Positions 34,727-42,919 of a stretch of DNA of 47,410 bases are shown in pieces. The position numbers and the translations under genes are program-made. The stretch covers positions 1 to 47,410 of the forward strand of contig JANMDN010000073.1 of NCBI GenBank assembly GCA_031376285.1. Direction: 5' to 3'. Within the stretch, counting starts at the first letter, position 1; each line of letters starts with the position of its first letter. Origin of the DNA: JANMDN01 sp031376285. GTDB lineage: Bacteria; Actinomycetota; Thermoleophilia; Miltoncostaeales; Miltoncostaeaceae. The notes beneath the pieces were generated by a model. That model was given only the letters and a program-made list of their open reading frames with translations, searched no databases and was not told the DNA's origin.

Positions 34727-35410
34727 CTACGAGTCATCTGCCGCCGCGCGCTCCACCGCGGGGAGATCGCGTTCAACCCCTGCGACAAACTCGAACTTCC
34801 GGCCGTGCGCCCGAAACGCAAGAGCGTCATCAGCCCTGCCGAGGCCGCTCGACCTTTCAGCTGCCTCGAACCCCGCGACCGCGTCCTCTGGGGCCTCGCG
34901 CTCTATGCAGGGCTTCGCCGGGGAGAGATCACCGCCCTTCACTGGGACGACGTCGACCTCGACAAACGCATCCTTCGAGTGGAGCGAAACTACGACCGCA
35001 AGACCCGCCAAGGCGTCGACCCCAAACGCGAAGCCGGAGTGCGAAGCATCCCGATCGTCTCACTCCTCCACGAGATCCTCACTGAGCACCGGCAGATCTC
35101 TAGACGGGACACCGGCCGGGTCGTCAGCCTCGACGGAGTCGAGCCACTGGATCCCTCAAGCACCGGCGTCCGCGCCAAGAAGTGCTGGAAGGCCGCGGGC
35201 CTCACCCCGATCGGGATGCACCAAGCCCGTCACACCGCAGCGTCGATCTGGATCGCCGCAGGAGTTGAACCCAAACTCATCCAAACGTTCCTCGGCCACT
35301 CAAGCATCCGCGTGACCTTCGACATCTACGGACACCTCCTGCCCGGCAGCGAGAAGGGAGCCGCACAAACGATTGACACGTTCCTCCGCGAGTCGGCGGG
35401 TGAGAGCTGA
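34727..35410 (+). pseudogene. Integrase gene lacking its 5' third
   Basis: The frame starts LRVICRRALHRGE and continues NPCDKLELPAVRPKRKS, matching residues ~160-190 of the intact integrase at 20761. It keeps the whole catalytic domain: RRGEI, HQARHT, GHSSIRVTF and the nucleophile in FDIYGHLLPG. The start codon, arm-binding and most of the core-binding domain are lost. The cut falls exactly at a tRNA-Cys-core-like GTCTGCAAA, so recombination at an att-like sequence is the likely cause. A shorter product from ATG 34805 is possible but would lack DNA-binding domains. Confidence 0.85.
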
Positions 35411-35644
35411 CCCGCCTACCCGCGAACGTTCAGCTGTCCCTCGCGGGACTGCCCCGGGGCCCGGTCCGGTTCAGTTTTCGCTCGCTCACCCGGGCCAGGC
35501 CGGTTCCGTGAGTCAGGACGACCGCCTCCGTTCGGTTCCGCGCGTCGGCACGGAACGCTCGGCCCTTTGGGCGCGCCGAGCCGGTCCAGCCGCCGCCCAG
35601 GGGGCGCTCCCGGCAAGCCGAACGGGACTTGACCCCGCCACACA
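35411..35644. other. Gap before the metal-efflux operon
   Basis: About 230 bases rich in GGTTCCG-like words, without a gene or a clear structure. It is the distal flank of the integrase remnant. Confidence 0.3.
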
Positions 35645-35682
35645 TTGAGCTTATGAACAGATGTTCACGCTATGCTCGCCCC
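35645..35682 (+). promoter_or_regulatory. Promoter with ArsR/SmtB-type operator
   Basis: TGAACA-GA-TGTTCA (35654-35667) is a perfect inverted repeat of the type bound by ArsR/SmtB repressors. TATGCT at 35671-35676 fits a -10 box that would place the transcript start at or next to GTG 35683, so the mRNA may be leaderless. The operator lies directly upstream of the -10 box, as expected for repression. Confidence 0.6.
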
Positions 35683-36042
35683 GTGGGCCACGCGAAGTCA
35701 CGAGATCAGCGACCGCTCAACCGCGAACTCGCGGTCGCGGTCGCTGAGACGATGCAAGCGCTCGCAACGCCAAGCAGGTTGCTGATCCTCGATCGTCTGC
35801 GCCGATCACCACTTGCCGTCGCCGACCTGGCGACCCTCATTGGAATGGAGCAATCAGCGGTGTCACACCAACTCCGGATCCTCAGGCACCTTGGCCTGGT
35901 CATCGGCGAGCGTCGAGGCAGACAAGTGATCTACGCCCTCCATGACTCCCACGTCGGAGACCTCCTCGACGAGGCCGTCGGACACATCGAACACCTCCAC
36001 CTCGACGCACTCGCCGGCCGCGGGCTCACGGCGGTCTCGTGA
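35683..36042 (+). CDS. ArsR/SmtB-family metal-sensing repressor
   Basis: The 119-residue protein has a winged helix typical of the family: MQALATPSRLLILDRLRRSPLAVADLATLIGMEQSAVSHQLRILRHLGLVIGERRGRQVIYAL. The C-terminal helix contains several His/Asp (HDSHVGDLLDEAVGHIEHLHLD), the alpha5 metal site (D-x-H ... H-x-x-H) used by zinc/cobalt sensors such as SmtB/NmtR. GTG 35683 lies just after the operator. Its stop overlaps the transporter start (GTGA), so it should control that gene. Confidence 0.9.
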   Translation: MGHAKSRDQRPLNRELAVAVAETMQALATPSRLLILDRLRRSPLAVADLATLIGMEQSAVSHQLRILRHLGLVIGERRGRQVIYALHDSHVGDLLDEAVGHIEHLHLDALAGRGLTAVS

Positions 36043-37025
36043 CCGGCGCGACCCACGGCGGACACGATCACGAACAGGAGCACCACGGGCATGACCACGG
36101 ACCCGGCGGCCACGCCCACGGTGGGGTGAGCGCAGCGATCCTCGGCAGCCAAGAGGCCCTCCGGACACTGTGGCGCTCCCTCATCATCCTCGGCGTCACG
36201 GCGCTTGCCCAGATCGTGGTCGTGGTGATCTCCGGTTCGGTCGGCCTGCTCGCCGACACCGTCCACAACCTTGGTGATGCGCTCACCGCGTTGCCGCTCG
36301 GCGCCGCGTTCCTGATGTCGCGTCGCCCCCCGACCCGCAGGTTGACCTACGGCTACGGCCGCACCGAGGATCTCGCGGGGCTCGCGGTGATCGCGATCAT
36401 CCTCTTCTCCGCGGTGTTCGCGGCCTACGAGGCAATCCAACGGATCATCAACCCGCAGCGCCCTGGGTTCCTTCTCGCGGTCGCGATCGCCGGAGTCGTT
36501 GGTTTCGTCGGAAACGAATGGGTCGCGGTCTACCGGATCCGGACCGGCCGTCGCATCGGTTCAGCCGCGCTCGTCGCTGACGGCTACCACGCCCGAGTTG
36601 ACGGGTTCACGAGCCTCGCGGTCGTCGCGGGAGCCATCGGCGTCGCGCTTGGCTTTGACCTTGCCGACCCGATCGTGGGGCTTGCCATCTCGGTGGTCAT
36701 CCTGAGAATCGTCTGGACCTCCGGCAAGGAGATCCTCGTTCGGACCCTCGATGGAATCGAACCCGCAGTCATCGACGAGGTCCGCCACCAGGCCGCCCAC
36801 GTCAACGGCGTGCTCGGCGTGGAGGAGGTCCGCGCCCGGTGGATCGGTCATGAGATCCGCGCCGAGGTCAACGTCGTCGTCGCCGACGACGCAACCGTCG
36901 CCCAGGGCCACGCGATCGCGGTCGCGGTGCGAAACCGCCTCACCACCAGGATCGAGCACCTCGCCGACGCGACCATCCACATCGACCCCGCCTCAGCCAA
37001 CGGTGAACTCCGCCATGACAACTAG
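36039..37025 (+). CDS. czcD: CDF-family zinc/cobalt efflux transporter
   Basis: The 328-residue protein has a His-rich cytosolic start (HGGHDHEQEHHGHDHGPGGH), six predicted membrane helices and a cytosolic C-terminal domain with the CDF fold. The two metal-binding helices carry H76-x-x-x-D80 (TVHNLGDA) and H184-x-x-x-D188 (GYHARVDG). HxxxD pairs are typical of zinc/cadmium-type carriers. It exports divalent metal in exchange for protons. The GTG start overlaps the ArsR-family gene, forming a two-gene resistance operon. Confidence 0.92.
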   Translation: MTGATHGGHDHEQEHHGHDHGPGGHAHGGVSAAILGSQEALRTLWRSLIILGVTALAQIVVVVISGSVGLLADTVHNLGDALTALPLGAAFLMSRRPPTRRLTYGYGRTEDLAGLAVIAIILFSAVFAAYEAIQRIINPQRPGFLLAVAIAGVVGFVGNEWVAVYRIRTGRRIGSAALVADGYHARVDGFTSLAVVAGAIGVALGFDLADPIVGLAISVVILRIVWTSGKEILVRTLDGIEPAVIDEVRHQAAHVNGVLGVEEVRARWIGHEIRAEVNVVVADDATVAQGHAIAVAVRNRLTTRIEHLADATIHIDPASANGELRHDN

Positions 37026-37250
37026 TTTGTGTTCTCGGACCGCTTCTGCGTGCACCCTTCTCCGGTACCTCCGCCCGTAACGACCGGTGAACGAGTTCCC
37101 GGAGCGAGTGGCTATTGCAAGGGCCTCGCGAAACGCTCGCGAACCGGTGGCACCCGTCACCGAACAAGCGGAGCAAGCCGTTCGCCCCCTGCCGGAAGCC
37201 GCCGCCCCAGACGGAACGTTCGCGCGCACTCGATGTCCCCGCGATCGGGC

Positions 37251-37712
37251 ATGACCACGACCGGTCGCGGCGGCGGGTTGGTCGCGCTCCAGGTTGCCGT
37301 CGGAGCGACCGTGCTTCTGGTCGGCAGCCAGGCGCCCAAGCCGAGTGGTGGCGCCACTGCGCGAGCCATTGCGGCTGTCGGATTGACACTCGGCGCAACG
37401 ATAATCTTGGTCTTGTCATCTGGCGCGCTTGGCAGAGCGCTCACCGTCTTTCCTCGGCCTCGCCCCGGGGCGCCCCTTACTCAGCGTGGTCCGTACCGCG
37501 TGGTCCGCCATCCGATCTACACGGCGGTCCTCGCCCTCGCCCTCGCGGTGGCAATCGCCGGGTCCCCTTACGCGATCATTCCCACGGCCATGCTCGCGAT
37601 CGTCTTAGATCAAAAGGCAAGCCTGGAGGAAGTCTGGCTCATCGAGGCACGGCCCGAGTACGCGACCTACCGGGCTGCCGTGCGCTGGAGGTTTGTTCCC
37701 GGTATCCGGTGA
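37251..37712 (+). CDS. Isoprenylcysteine carboxyl methyltransferase-like membrane protein
   Basis: The 153-residue protein has three to four membrane helices. It carries the ICMT/PEMT-type motif RGPYRVVRHPIYTAVLALALA, followed by EVWLIEARPEYATYRAAVRWRFVPGIR (the E-x-x-L ... Y-x-x-Y box). In bacteria this family is found near metal resistance genes and methylates small or lipid substrates, with the substrate here unknown. ATG 37251 is chosen; another ATG at 37233 is possible. It lies 225 bases after the CDF gene on the same strand. Confidence 0.78.
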   Translation: MTTTGRGGGLVALQVAVGATVLLVGSQAPKPSGGATARAIAAVGLTLGATIILVLSSGALGRALTVFPRPRPGAPLTQRGPYRVVRHPIYTAVLALALAVAIAGSPYAIIPTAMLAIVLDQKASLEEVWLIEARPEYATYRAAVRWRFVPGIR

Positions 37713-37838
37713 AGCGACCCCCGTGCATCCCTGGCTCCACCGAAGTTCGGTGGAGCCCCAACACCGGATGGAACTGCGTCATCGATGCGCTACGCCCTCG
37801 GGCCGAGGCTACGTCGAAGGGACTCGTCTTGACCTGTT

Positions 37839-37866
37839 ACACAACTGAGTCGTTGTTCAGTGGTGT
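37839..37866 (+). promoter_or_regulatory. ArsR-type operator upstream of the second repressor
   Basis: ACACAACTGA and TCAGTGGTGT (9 of 10 pairs) form an imperfect inverted repeat around an 8-base centre. It lies about 50 bases before GTG 37914. TTGACC at 37829 could be a -35 box. Autoregulation by the downstream ArsR-like protein is likely. Confidence 0.5.
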
Positions 37867-37913
37867 AGTCTCCATGGTGTCGAACGTCCACCCCTTGCGA
37901 GGAGCGCCGTCAC

Positions 37914-38258
37914 GTGGCCCTGACCCACCCTCTTCCTGAACCCCTCATCGAACTCATCGCGCAGCGCTTCCGCGCCCTTGGCGAACCCATGCGAATCCGC
38001 ATCCTGGAGCGCCTCCGCGAGGCGCCGAGCACGGTGGGGGAGCTAGCGGCGGCGGTCGACACATCGCAACAGAACGTCTCGAAGCATCTGAGTGTCCTGT
38101 CATCTGTGGGCATCGTGACCCGCAGGCGCGAAGGCACGACGGCGTGGTACGAGATCGGCGACGAGACGGTTCTGCGGATATGCGACGAGGTGTGCGGTGC
38201 CGTTCAGAAACAGGTAGCCGAACTCCACCAACTCCTCGGCGAGGGTGCAGCACGATGA
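37914..38258 (+). CDS. ArsR-family transcriptional repressor
   Basis: The 114-residue winged helix reads RFRALGEPMRIRILERLREAPSTVGELAAAVDTSQQNVSKHLSVLSSVGIVTRRREGTTAWYEI. The DNA-contact helix is clear. There is no CxC alpha3 site; two cysteines occur near the end (ICDEVCGAV) and may sense thiol-reactive ligands or metal. GTG 37914 follows the inverted repeat. Its stop overlaps the next ATG (ATGA), so it heads a three-gene operon with a small membrane protein and an MMPL exporter. Confidence 0.88.
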   Translation: MALTHPLPEPLIELIAQRFRALGEPMRIRILERLREAPSTVGELAAAVDTSQQNVSKHLSVLSSVGIVTRRREGTTAWYEIGDETVLRICDEVCGAVQKQVAELHQLLGEGAAR

Positions 38259-38473
38259 GTATGGCGAAGCGGATCTGCAACATCGAGCGCACCCTCTTCG
38301 CGCTGGCGGGGGCCGTCACGCTCTCGAGCGTCCTGCTTGCGGTGGTCGTCTCGCCATGGTTTCTGATCGCAACCGGCTTCGTTGGTGTCAATCAACTGCT
38401 CTACGCAGCCGTGGGAGAGTGCCCCGCGTCGCTTCTACTCAGGCGCGCGTGTCGATCAGGAGTGGCCCGATGA
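38255..38473 (+). CDS. Small DUF2892-like inner-membrane protein
   Basis: The 72-residue protein reads RICNIERTLFALAGAVTLSSVLLAVVVSPWFLIATGFVGVNQLLYAAVGECPASLLLRR. This matches the DUF2892/YgaP-membrane layout: two helices, then N-x-x-x-x-x-x-G-x-C-P. The family is often linked to rhodanese or thiol/heavy-element stress genes. ATG 38255 overlaps the ArsR stop, and its TGA overlaps the MMPL start. The conserved Cys pair may bind thiol ligands; this is inference. Confidence 0.75.
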   Translation: MSMAKRICNIERTLFALAGAVTLSSVLLAVVVSPWFLIATGFVGVNQLLYAAVGECPASLLLRRACRSGVAR

Positions 38474-40575
38474 TGCTCGGTCCGATCGGGCGCCTCGGCA
38501 AATGGTCCGCAACGCACGGGCGTGTGGTCGCCGCGACATGGGCGGTGCTCATCGTCGGTCTCGGCGTACTTGCACCGCGCGTCGAAACGGCGCTCTCCGG
38601 GGCGGGTTGGCAGGACTCAGGCTCTGAGTCGGTGCAGGCGCGCGCGATTATCCAGAAGGCCTTTGACGGAAACGCGAGCAGCGCCCTGACCGTCGTTGTT
38701 TCGTCGAAGACGCTCACAACCAGTGACGCCGCGTTCGCCTCGACGATCTCGCGAGTCGAGCGACGACTCGCCGAGTCCCGAGCGATCACATCGGTCGCAC
38801 ATCCAAGCACACAAACCGGCACGATCAGCCCGGACGGCCACACGGCGATCCTGGTCGGCGGCGCCGCCGAGAACCCGACCGGGATGGTCCGCGCTGCCGA
38901 CGACCTTAAGGGCCCTCTCGCGGCGCTTGCGGCGCAAGGCACGACCGTGAGTCTGACCGGCGCGTCAGGCATGTGGTCAGACTTCAACACGGCCAACCGA
39001 AACGCCATGCTGAAGTCGGAGCTGTTGTCGTGGCCGGTGACGCTCGCGATCCTCCTCGTCGCGTTCGGGGCGTTGCTTGCGGCAGGTCTTCCGCTACTCC
39101 TCACGATTCTCAGTCTCGTCGCCTCGGCTGGCTCGCTCGTCGCCCTCGCCCAGGTATTCGACGTGTCGATCTGGGCAATGAACTTCGCCCTCATGTTCGC
39201 GCTCGCCCTGGGCATCGACTACGCCCTCTTCATCGTCGTTCGCTTCCGGGCCGCGCTCTTCGGCTCAAAACTCTCGCCCGCCGAGGCCGTGGCCGTCACG
39301 ATGGACACCGCGGGCAAGGCCGTCCTGTTCTCCGGGATCACGGTGCTCATCGCCCTGTCGGCGGTCATGCTCGTTCCAAGCCCCGCGTTCCGCTCGATGG
39401 CGCTCGGGATCATGCTGTCGGTCGTCTTCGTCCTGGCGGCAACCCTCACCCTGCTCCCAGCGGTCCTCTCCCGACTCGGCACCCGGGTCAACCGCTTCGC
39501 CCTCCCCTGGGCGCGACAAGGAGAACACCGGTCGCCACGCTTCGCACGCTGGGGCGAGCGACTCTGGGGACGACCGGTCCGCTACGGCCTTCCGGCACTC
39601 CTTGTCCTGCTTGCGCTCGCCTCACCGATCCTCGGCCTTCGCACCGGCATGCCATCCATCACCGTCGTCCCCTCAGGAGACTCATCACGCGTCGGCTACC
39701 AGCAAGTCGTCGCCGGGTTCGGCGCAGGGGCACCCGGCCAACTCCAACTCGTTGGGCCGGCCTCAGCCATGGCCGACGCGCAGCGCATCGCCGCCGCCGA
39801 TCCCGGCGTCGCTCGGGTGTCTCCTCCTCAAACCGGCGCCACCGGACTTGCGCTCGTCCAGGCCGTCCCGGTAATGGATCCTTCGGACCCGGCGCTCGGC
39901 ACGCTGGTCGACCGGCTCCGAGGAAACCTTCCGCAGGGGGTGCTCGTCGGCGGCGCAGCGGCAGAAAACCACGACCTCGAAACCTCCCTCGCGACCTACG
40001 CCCCCGTGGTCATCGGCGTCGTCCTCGTCCTTGGTTTCCTTCTTCTGCTCGTCGCATTCCAGGCGCCGCTGATCGCCGCGATCGGAGTCCTCACGAGCCT
40101 CCTTGCCACCGGGGCTGCCTTCGGCGTAGCACGCCTCATCTTCCAGGACGGACACCTCTCCAGTCTCCTCAGCTTCGAACCACAGGGCTTTCTCGACGCG
40201 TGGGGACCGGTCTTCTTCTTCGCGATGATCTTCGCGATCTCCATGGACTACACCGTCTTCCTGCTCTCATCAGCGAAAGAACACTGGGACAGATCCCACA
40301 ACGCACAGGAAGCCGCAATCGGCGCGATGGCCCACTCAGGCCGCGTGATCCTCGCAGCTGCCGCCGTCATGGTCGCAGTGTTCTTCACCTTCGCGCTCTC
40401 AGGACCCCTCCCACCGAAAGAGATGGGCATCATCCTGGGCATCGCCGTCCTCCTCGACGCGCTCCTTGTGCGTCTACTCCTCATGCCCGTCGCACTCCGC
40501 CTTGCCGGACGAGCAGCCTGGTGGCAACCAAAATGGATGAGACGGCTACTCCCCGACGTGCGCTTCGGCCACTAG
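38470..40575 (+). CDS. MMPL-family (RND-like) exporter
   Basis: The 701-residue protein has one N-terminal helix, a periplasmic domain, six helices, a second periplasmic domain and five to six helices. The typical MMPL boxes are present: MFALALGIDYALFIVVRFR and IFAISMDYTVFLLSSAKEHWDRS (G/S-x-D-Y), with PLLLTILSLVASAG and PLPPKEMGIILG. It should export lipids or toxic compounds using proton motive force. ATG 38470 has AGGAG eight bases upstream and overlaps the preceding gene. The substrate is unknown; ArsR control hints at metal or thiol stress. Confidence 0.92.
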   Translation: MMLGPIGRLGKWSATHGRVVAATWAVLIVGLGVLAPRVETALSGAGWQDSGSESVQARAIIQKAFDGNASSALTVVVSSKTLTTSDAAFASTISRVERRLAESRAITSVAHPSTQTGTISPDGHTAILVGGAAENPTGMVRAADDLKGPLAALAAQGTTVSLTGASGMWSDFNTANRNAMLKSELLSWPVTLAILLVAFGALLAAGLPLLLTILSLVASAGSLVALAQVFDVSIWAMNFALMFALALGIDYALFIVVRFRAALFGSKLSPAEAVAVTMDTAGKAVLFSGITVLIALSAVMLVPSPAFRSMALGIMLSVVFVLAATLTLLPAVLSRLGTRVNRFALPWARQGEHRSPRFARWGERLWGRPVRYGLPALLVLLALASPILGLRTGMPSITVVPSGDSSRVGYQQVVAGFGAGAPGQLQLVGPASAMADAQRIAAADPGVARVSPPQTGATGLALVQAVPVMDPSDPALGTLVDRLRGNLPQGVLVGGAAAENHDLETSLATYAPVVIGVVLVLGFLLLLVAFQAPLIAAIGVLTSLLATGAAFGVARLIFQDGHLSSLLSFEPQGFLDAWGPVFFFAMIFAISMDYTVFLLSSAKEHWDRSHNAQEAAIGAMAHSGRVILAAAAVMVAVFFTFALSGPLPPKEMGIILGIAVLLDALLVRLLLMPVALRLAGRAAWWQPKWMRRLLPDVRFGH

Positions 40576-40842
40576 TCGCCACTTAGGTGGGCTTGCCCCC
40601 CCGCCTGGAACCACGCAGTTATCGATTCCCACGAACGCGGCCGACGCTGGACGCCACCGGATGGCTTCAGCCGCAGGCCGCCCAGAGCACAGATCGTCAA
40701 CCAGCTACTCGGAGGGCATCACGGCGCGGGCAGGTGAGGGCGAGACTCCTTCGACCACCGGACTGGCGCAATCCCTGGCGCATTCCGCCGCACGGACCGG
40801 TAAAACATGCCGTTTTCCAGGCAATATCTGACCTGTCATGGA
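40576..40842. repeat. Left integrase arm of att site C
   Basis: No gene. CTGGCGCAA-TCC-CTGGCGCAT (40763-40783, 12-base period), 29 bases, then TTTTCCAGGCAATAT (40813-40827), 16 bases, then GTCTGC. The spacing is exactly that of site B. Confidence 0.7.
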
Positions 40843-40875
40843 GGTCTGCAAAACCGCTATTCGTGGGTTCAAATC
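40843..40875 (+). repeat. att core C: partial tRNA-Cys 3' half
   Basis: Thirty-three bases match cores A and B with one difference (GCTATTC instead of GTTATTC). The match then stops within the T-arm, so the acceptor end is lost. No right arm follows. It looks like the right end of an element whose neighbour was deleted or replaced. Confidence 0.7.
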
Positions 40876-41259
40876 TAAGCGCTACCAGCCGCTACGCCAC
40901 ACTCCCTCCTCAGACGCGAAGAGCCGCTTTGATCCTGTCGCGGCGCCAGTGAACGCCTCAGGCAGTTGCCGCGTCGGAAGCCGCCCATGTCGGCGTCGAT
41001 CCCGACGCGGTCGGTAAGGCCCTCACCCGCCACTCCGGTGTTGGGCAGGGTTCATGACCTCCACCCCTGGGAGATCACCTCCGGTTCCCGATGCTCACCG
41101 CCCACGCCCCTTGTCGATCGCGAATGCGACCGCCACGCGACCTCGCAGCGCCTGGGTAGTCGAAATGCAACGCAGTGCGATGTATGGAAAACGGAACATC
41201 GGCGGAATATCGTTCGATTGTATGGTTTTTCATACATCAGCGCCAATACGCGCTAGAGT
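40876..41259 (+). promoter_or_regulatory. Upstream region and operator of hipBA
   Basis: About 380 bases without a supported gene. The last ~80 bases are AT-rich for this genome and hold TGTATGG at 41181 and the inverted repeat TGTATG-GTTTTT-CATACA at 41219-41236. These fit a HipB operator, since HipB binds short inverted repeats upstream of its own operon. Confidence 0.5.
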
Positions 41260-41499
41260 ATGGATATGGATACCCCGGCTGTGCATCGTGTCTACAACGC
41301 TGAGGGGCTCGGGAGGGCCCTCCGACAACTTCGGGAGGAGGCCGGGCTCACCCAGGCTGAACTCGCCGAGGTCGCGGGGATTCCACGCCTGTACATCGTG
41401 AAGCTCGAGAATGGCGATGTGACCGAGCAGGTCGTCCGGCTCGTCGCCCTCCTGAAGCTCCTCGGATCCCGGATCGTCATCACGAAGGCCAACTGGTGA
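41260..41499 (+). CDS. hipB: HipB-type XRE antitoxin
   Basis: The 79-residue helix-turn-helix protein reads GLGRALRQLREEAGLTQAELAEVAGIPRLYIVKLENGDVTEQVVRLVALLKLLGSRIVI. It is the typical short HipB form. ATG 41260 or 41266 starts it. Its TGA overlaps the GTG of the HipA gene. It should bind the inverted repeats upstream and neutralise HipA. Confidence 0.85.
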   Translation: MDMDTPAVHRVYNAEGLGRALRQLREEAGLTQAELAEVAGIPRLYIVKLENGDVTEQVVRLVALLKLLGSRIVITKANW

Positions 41500-42707
41500 G
41501 TGCCCTTTCGGTCTGGATGAACAGCCGCCTCCGGATCGGAACGCTCACCATGACACGCGGCGCGATGTCGTTCACCTACACGCCGGACGCACTCGGCCTG
41601 GGCTTGGGCGTTCCCGTTCTGTCGGTGTCGCTTCCAACCGTGAACCGGCCGATGCGAGGCACATCTGTTCACGCGTTCTTCAATGGACTCCTGCCCGAGG
41701 GCGATGCGCGTCGGATGATCGCCCATGACTTCGGCATCGATCCGGGCGACGCGTTCGCGCTCCTCGCCGCGCTCGGCCGCGACTGCGCAGGCGCCCTGGT
41801 CATCCTTCCCGAGGGTGAAGACCCTCCAGCCGACGGCACGCCCGTTCCGGTCAGCGCGCCGGATATCGGTGAACGGATCCGTAACCTGCGTTTCTCGCCC
41901 CTTGGGGTGGATCAGCAGCTGCGTGTTTCCCTTGCCGGGATGCAAGAGAAACTCCTGCTCGCTCGCGGCGCCGAGGGTTGGGCGCTTCCGGTTGACGGCG
42001 TGCCGTCAACACACATTCTGAAGCCTCGCCACCGGCTCCTTGGTGACTCCATCGCGAACGAGGCGATGTGCATGCGCGTCGCCCACCACCTCGGGATCCC
42101 CGTCGCACCGATCGAGATCATCACGTTCGACGGTGTCGAGGTGCTCGCGATCGAACGTTTCGATCGGCGACGTGACGGCGACCTTGTGGAACGGATCCAC
42201 CAGGAGGATCTCTGCCAGGCGCACGGCCTCGAACCGGAACGCAAATACGAGGCCGCTGGGGGCCCGTCGCTTCGCCGCTGCGCAACGACCATTTCAGACT
42301 GGTCGCCGACCCGACGCTCCATCGAGCAACTTCTCGATCTCACGACAGTGAATGTGCTCGTCGGAAACGCCGACGCCCACGCGAAGAACCTCGGTTTGCT
42401 TCACGGCCGCGAAGGCTCCATCGAACTCGCCCCCGCCTACGACATCATGTCCACCACGTTCTATCCAGCCGTGAGCGCCCTCGCGGCGATGAACGTGAAC
42501 GGCACCCCCGACATCGACTTGGTCACCGCTCACGACCTCGTCGCCGAAGCCAGGTCCTGGGGACTGCCCGCGACGCGTGCCTCCGAACGGATCCATGAGC
42601 TCATCGAGGCCGCACCGGCAGCGATCACGGCCGCGGCGGGCGATATTGATGCACCGGACGATCTCGTCGCGCACCTCACCGCACGCGCACGGCGCCTAGC
42701 GCGCTAA
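41496..42707 (+). CDS. hipA: HipA-family serine/threonine kinase toxin
   Basis: The 403-residue protein has the N-terminal subdomain (FFNGLLPEGDARRMIA ... DAFALLAALGRDCAGAL), SLAGMQEKLLL, and the kinase part. The kinase part has THILKP, NEAMCMRVAHHLGIPVA, LAIERFDRRRDG, QEDLCQAHG, then the catalytic NVLVGNADAHAKNLGLL and metal-binding LAPAYDIMST. All key residues are present. HipA kinases phosphorylate a tRNA synthetase and induce dormancy. The GTG overlaps the hipB stop. The gene pair is the only content between att cores C and D. Confidence 0.92.
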   Translation: MSALSVWMNSRLRIGTLTMTRGAMSFTYTPDALGLGLGVPVLSVSLPTVNRPMRGTSVHAFFNGLLPEGDARRMIAHDFGIDPGDAFALLAALGRDCAGALVILPEGEDPPADGTPVPVSAPDIGERIRNLRFSPLGVDQQLRVSLAGMQEKLLLARGAEGWALPVDGVPSTHILKPRHRLLGDSIANEAMCMRVAHHLGIPVAPIEIITFDGVEVLAIERFDRRRDGDLVERIHQEDLCQAHGLEPERKYEAAGGPSLRRCATTISDWSPTRRSIEQLLDLTTVNVLVGNADAHAKNLGLLHGREGSIELAPAYDIMSTTFYPAVSALAAMNVNGTPDIDLVTAHDLVAEARSWGLPATRASERIHELIEAAPAAITAAAGDIDAPDDLVAHLTARARRLAR

Positions 42708-42841
42708 CCCCCTCCTGCCGCCGGTCGCCCGTCGCCTACGGACGTGCAACCCAGCCACCTGGGCTGAGGATGGCAGTCCAGGGACCGGCAGAACGCCTTC
42801 ACCAAGACCGTCACCGGCCAGCACGCGACCGAAAAGCGTAC

Positions 42842-42856
42842 TTTTGCAGGCAGTTC
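42842..42856 (+). repeat. Core-proximal arm box of att site D
   Basis: TTTTGCAGGCAGTTC is identical to the box at site B. It lies 16 bases before GTCTGC, as at the other sites. The distal CTGGCGCAT boxes are missing here. Confidence 0.65.
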
Positions 42857-42871
42857 TCAATGGCCGGCGGG

Positions 42872-42919
42872 GGTCTGCGATACCGTACTCGTGGGTTCAA
42901 AGCCCACCGTCGTCTCTTC
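42872..42919 (+). repeat. att core D: diverged tRNA-Cys 3' half
   Basis: GGTCTGC, CGTGGGTTCAAA and GCCCACCGTCG match cores A and B with several substitutions, and the anticodon loop is altered (TCTGCGATAC). It reaches the acceptor end. No right arm follows. It is the right-most copy and probably marks the end of the accessory array. Confidence 0.65.

Noticed and set aside
38973..40586. 537-codon plus-strand open frame inside the MMPL exporter
   Set aside because: High-GC frame shadow: Arg/His/Pro-rich, no hydrophobic segments, and fully inside a well-supported gene.
42792..42812. Distal arm boxes at site D
   Set aside because: At the expected distances the bases (AACGCCTTC, AAGACCGTC) do not match CTGGCGCAT, so D keeps only the proximal box.
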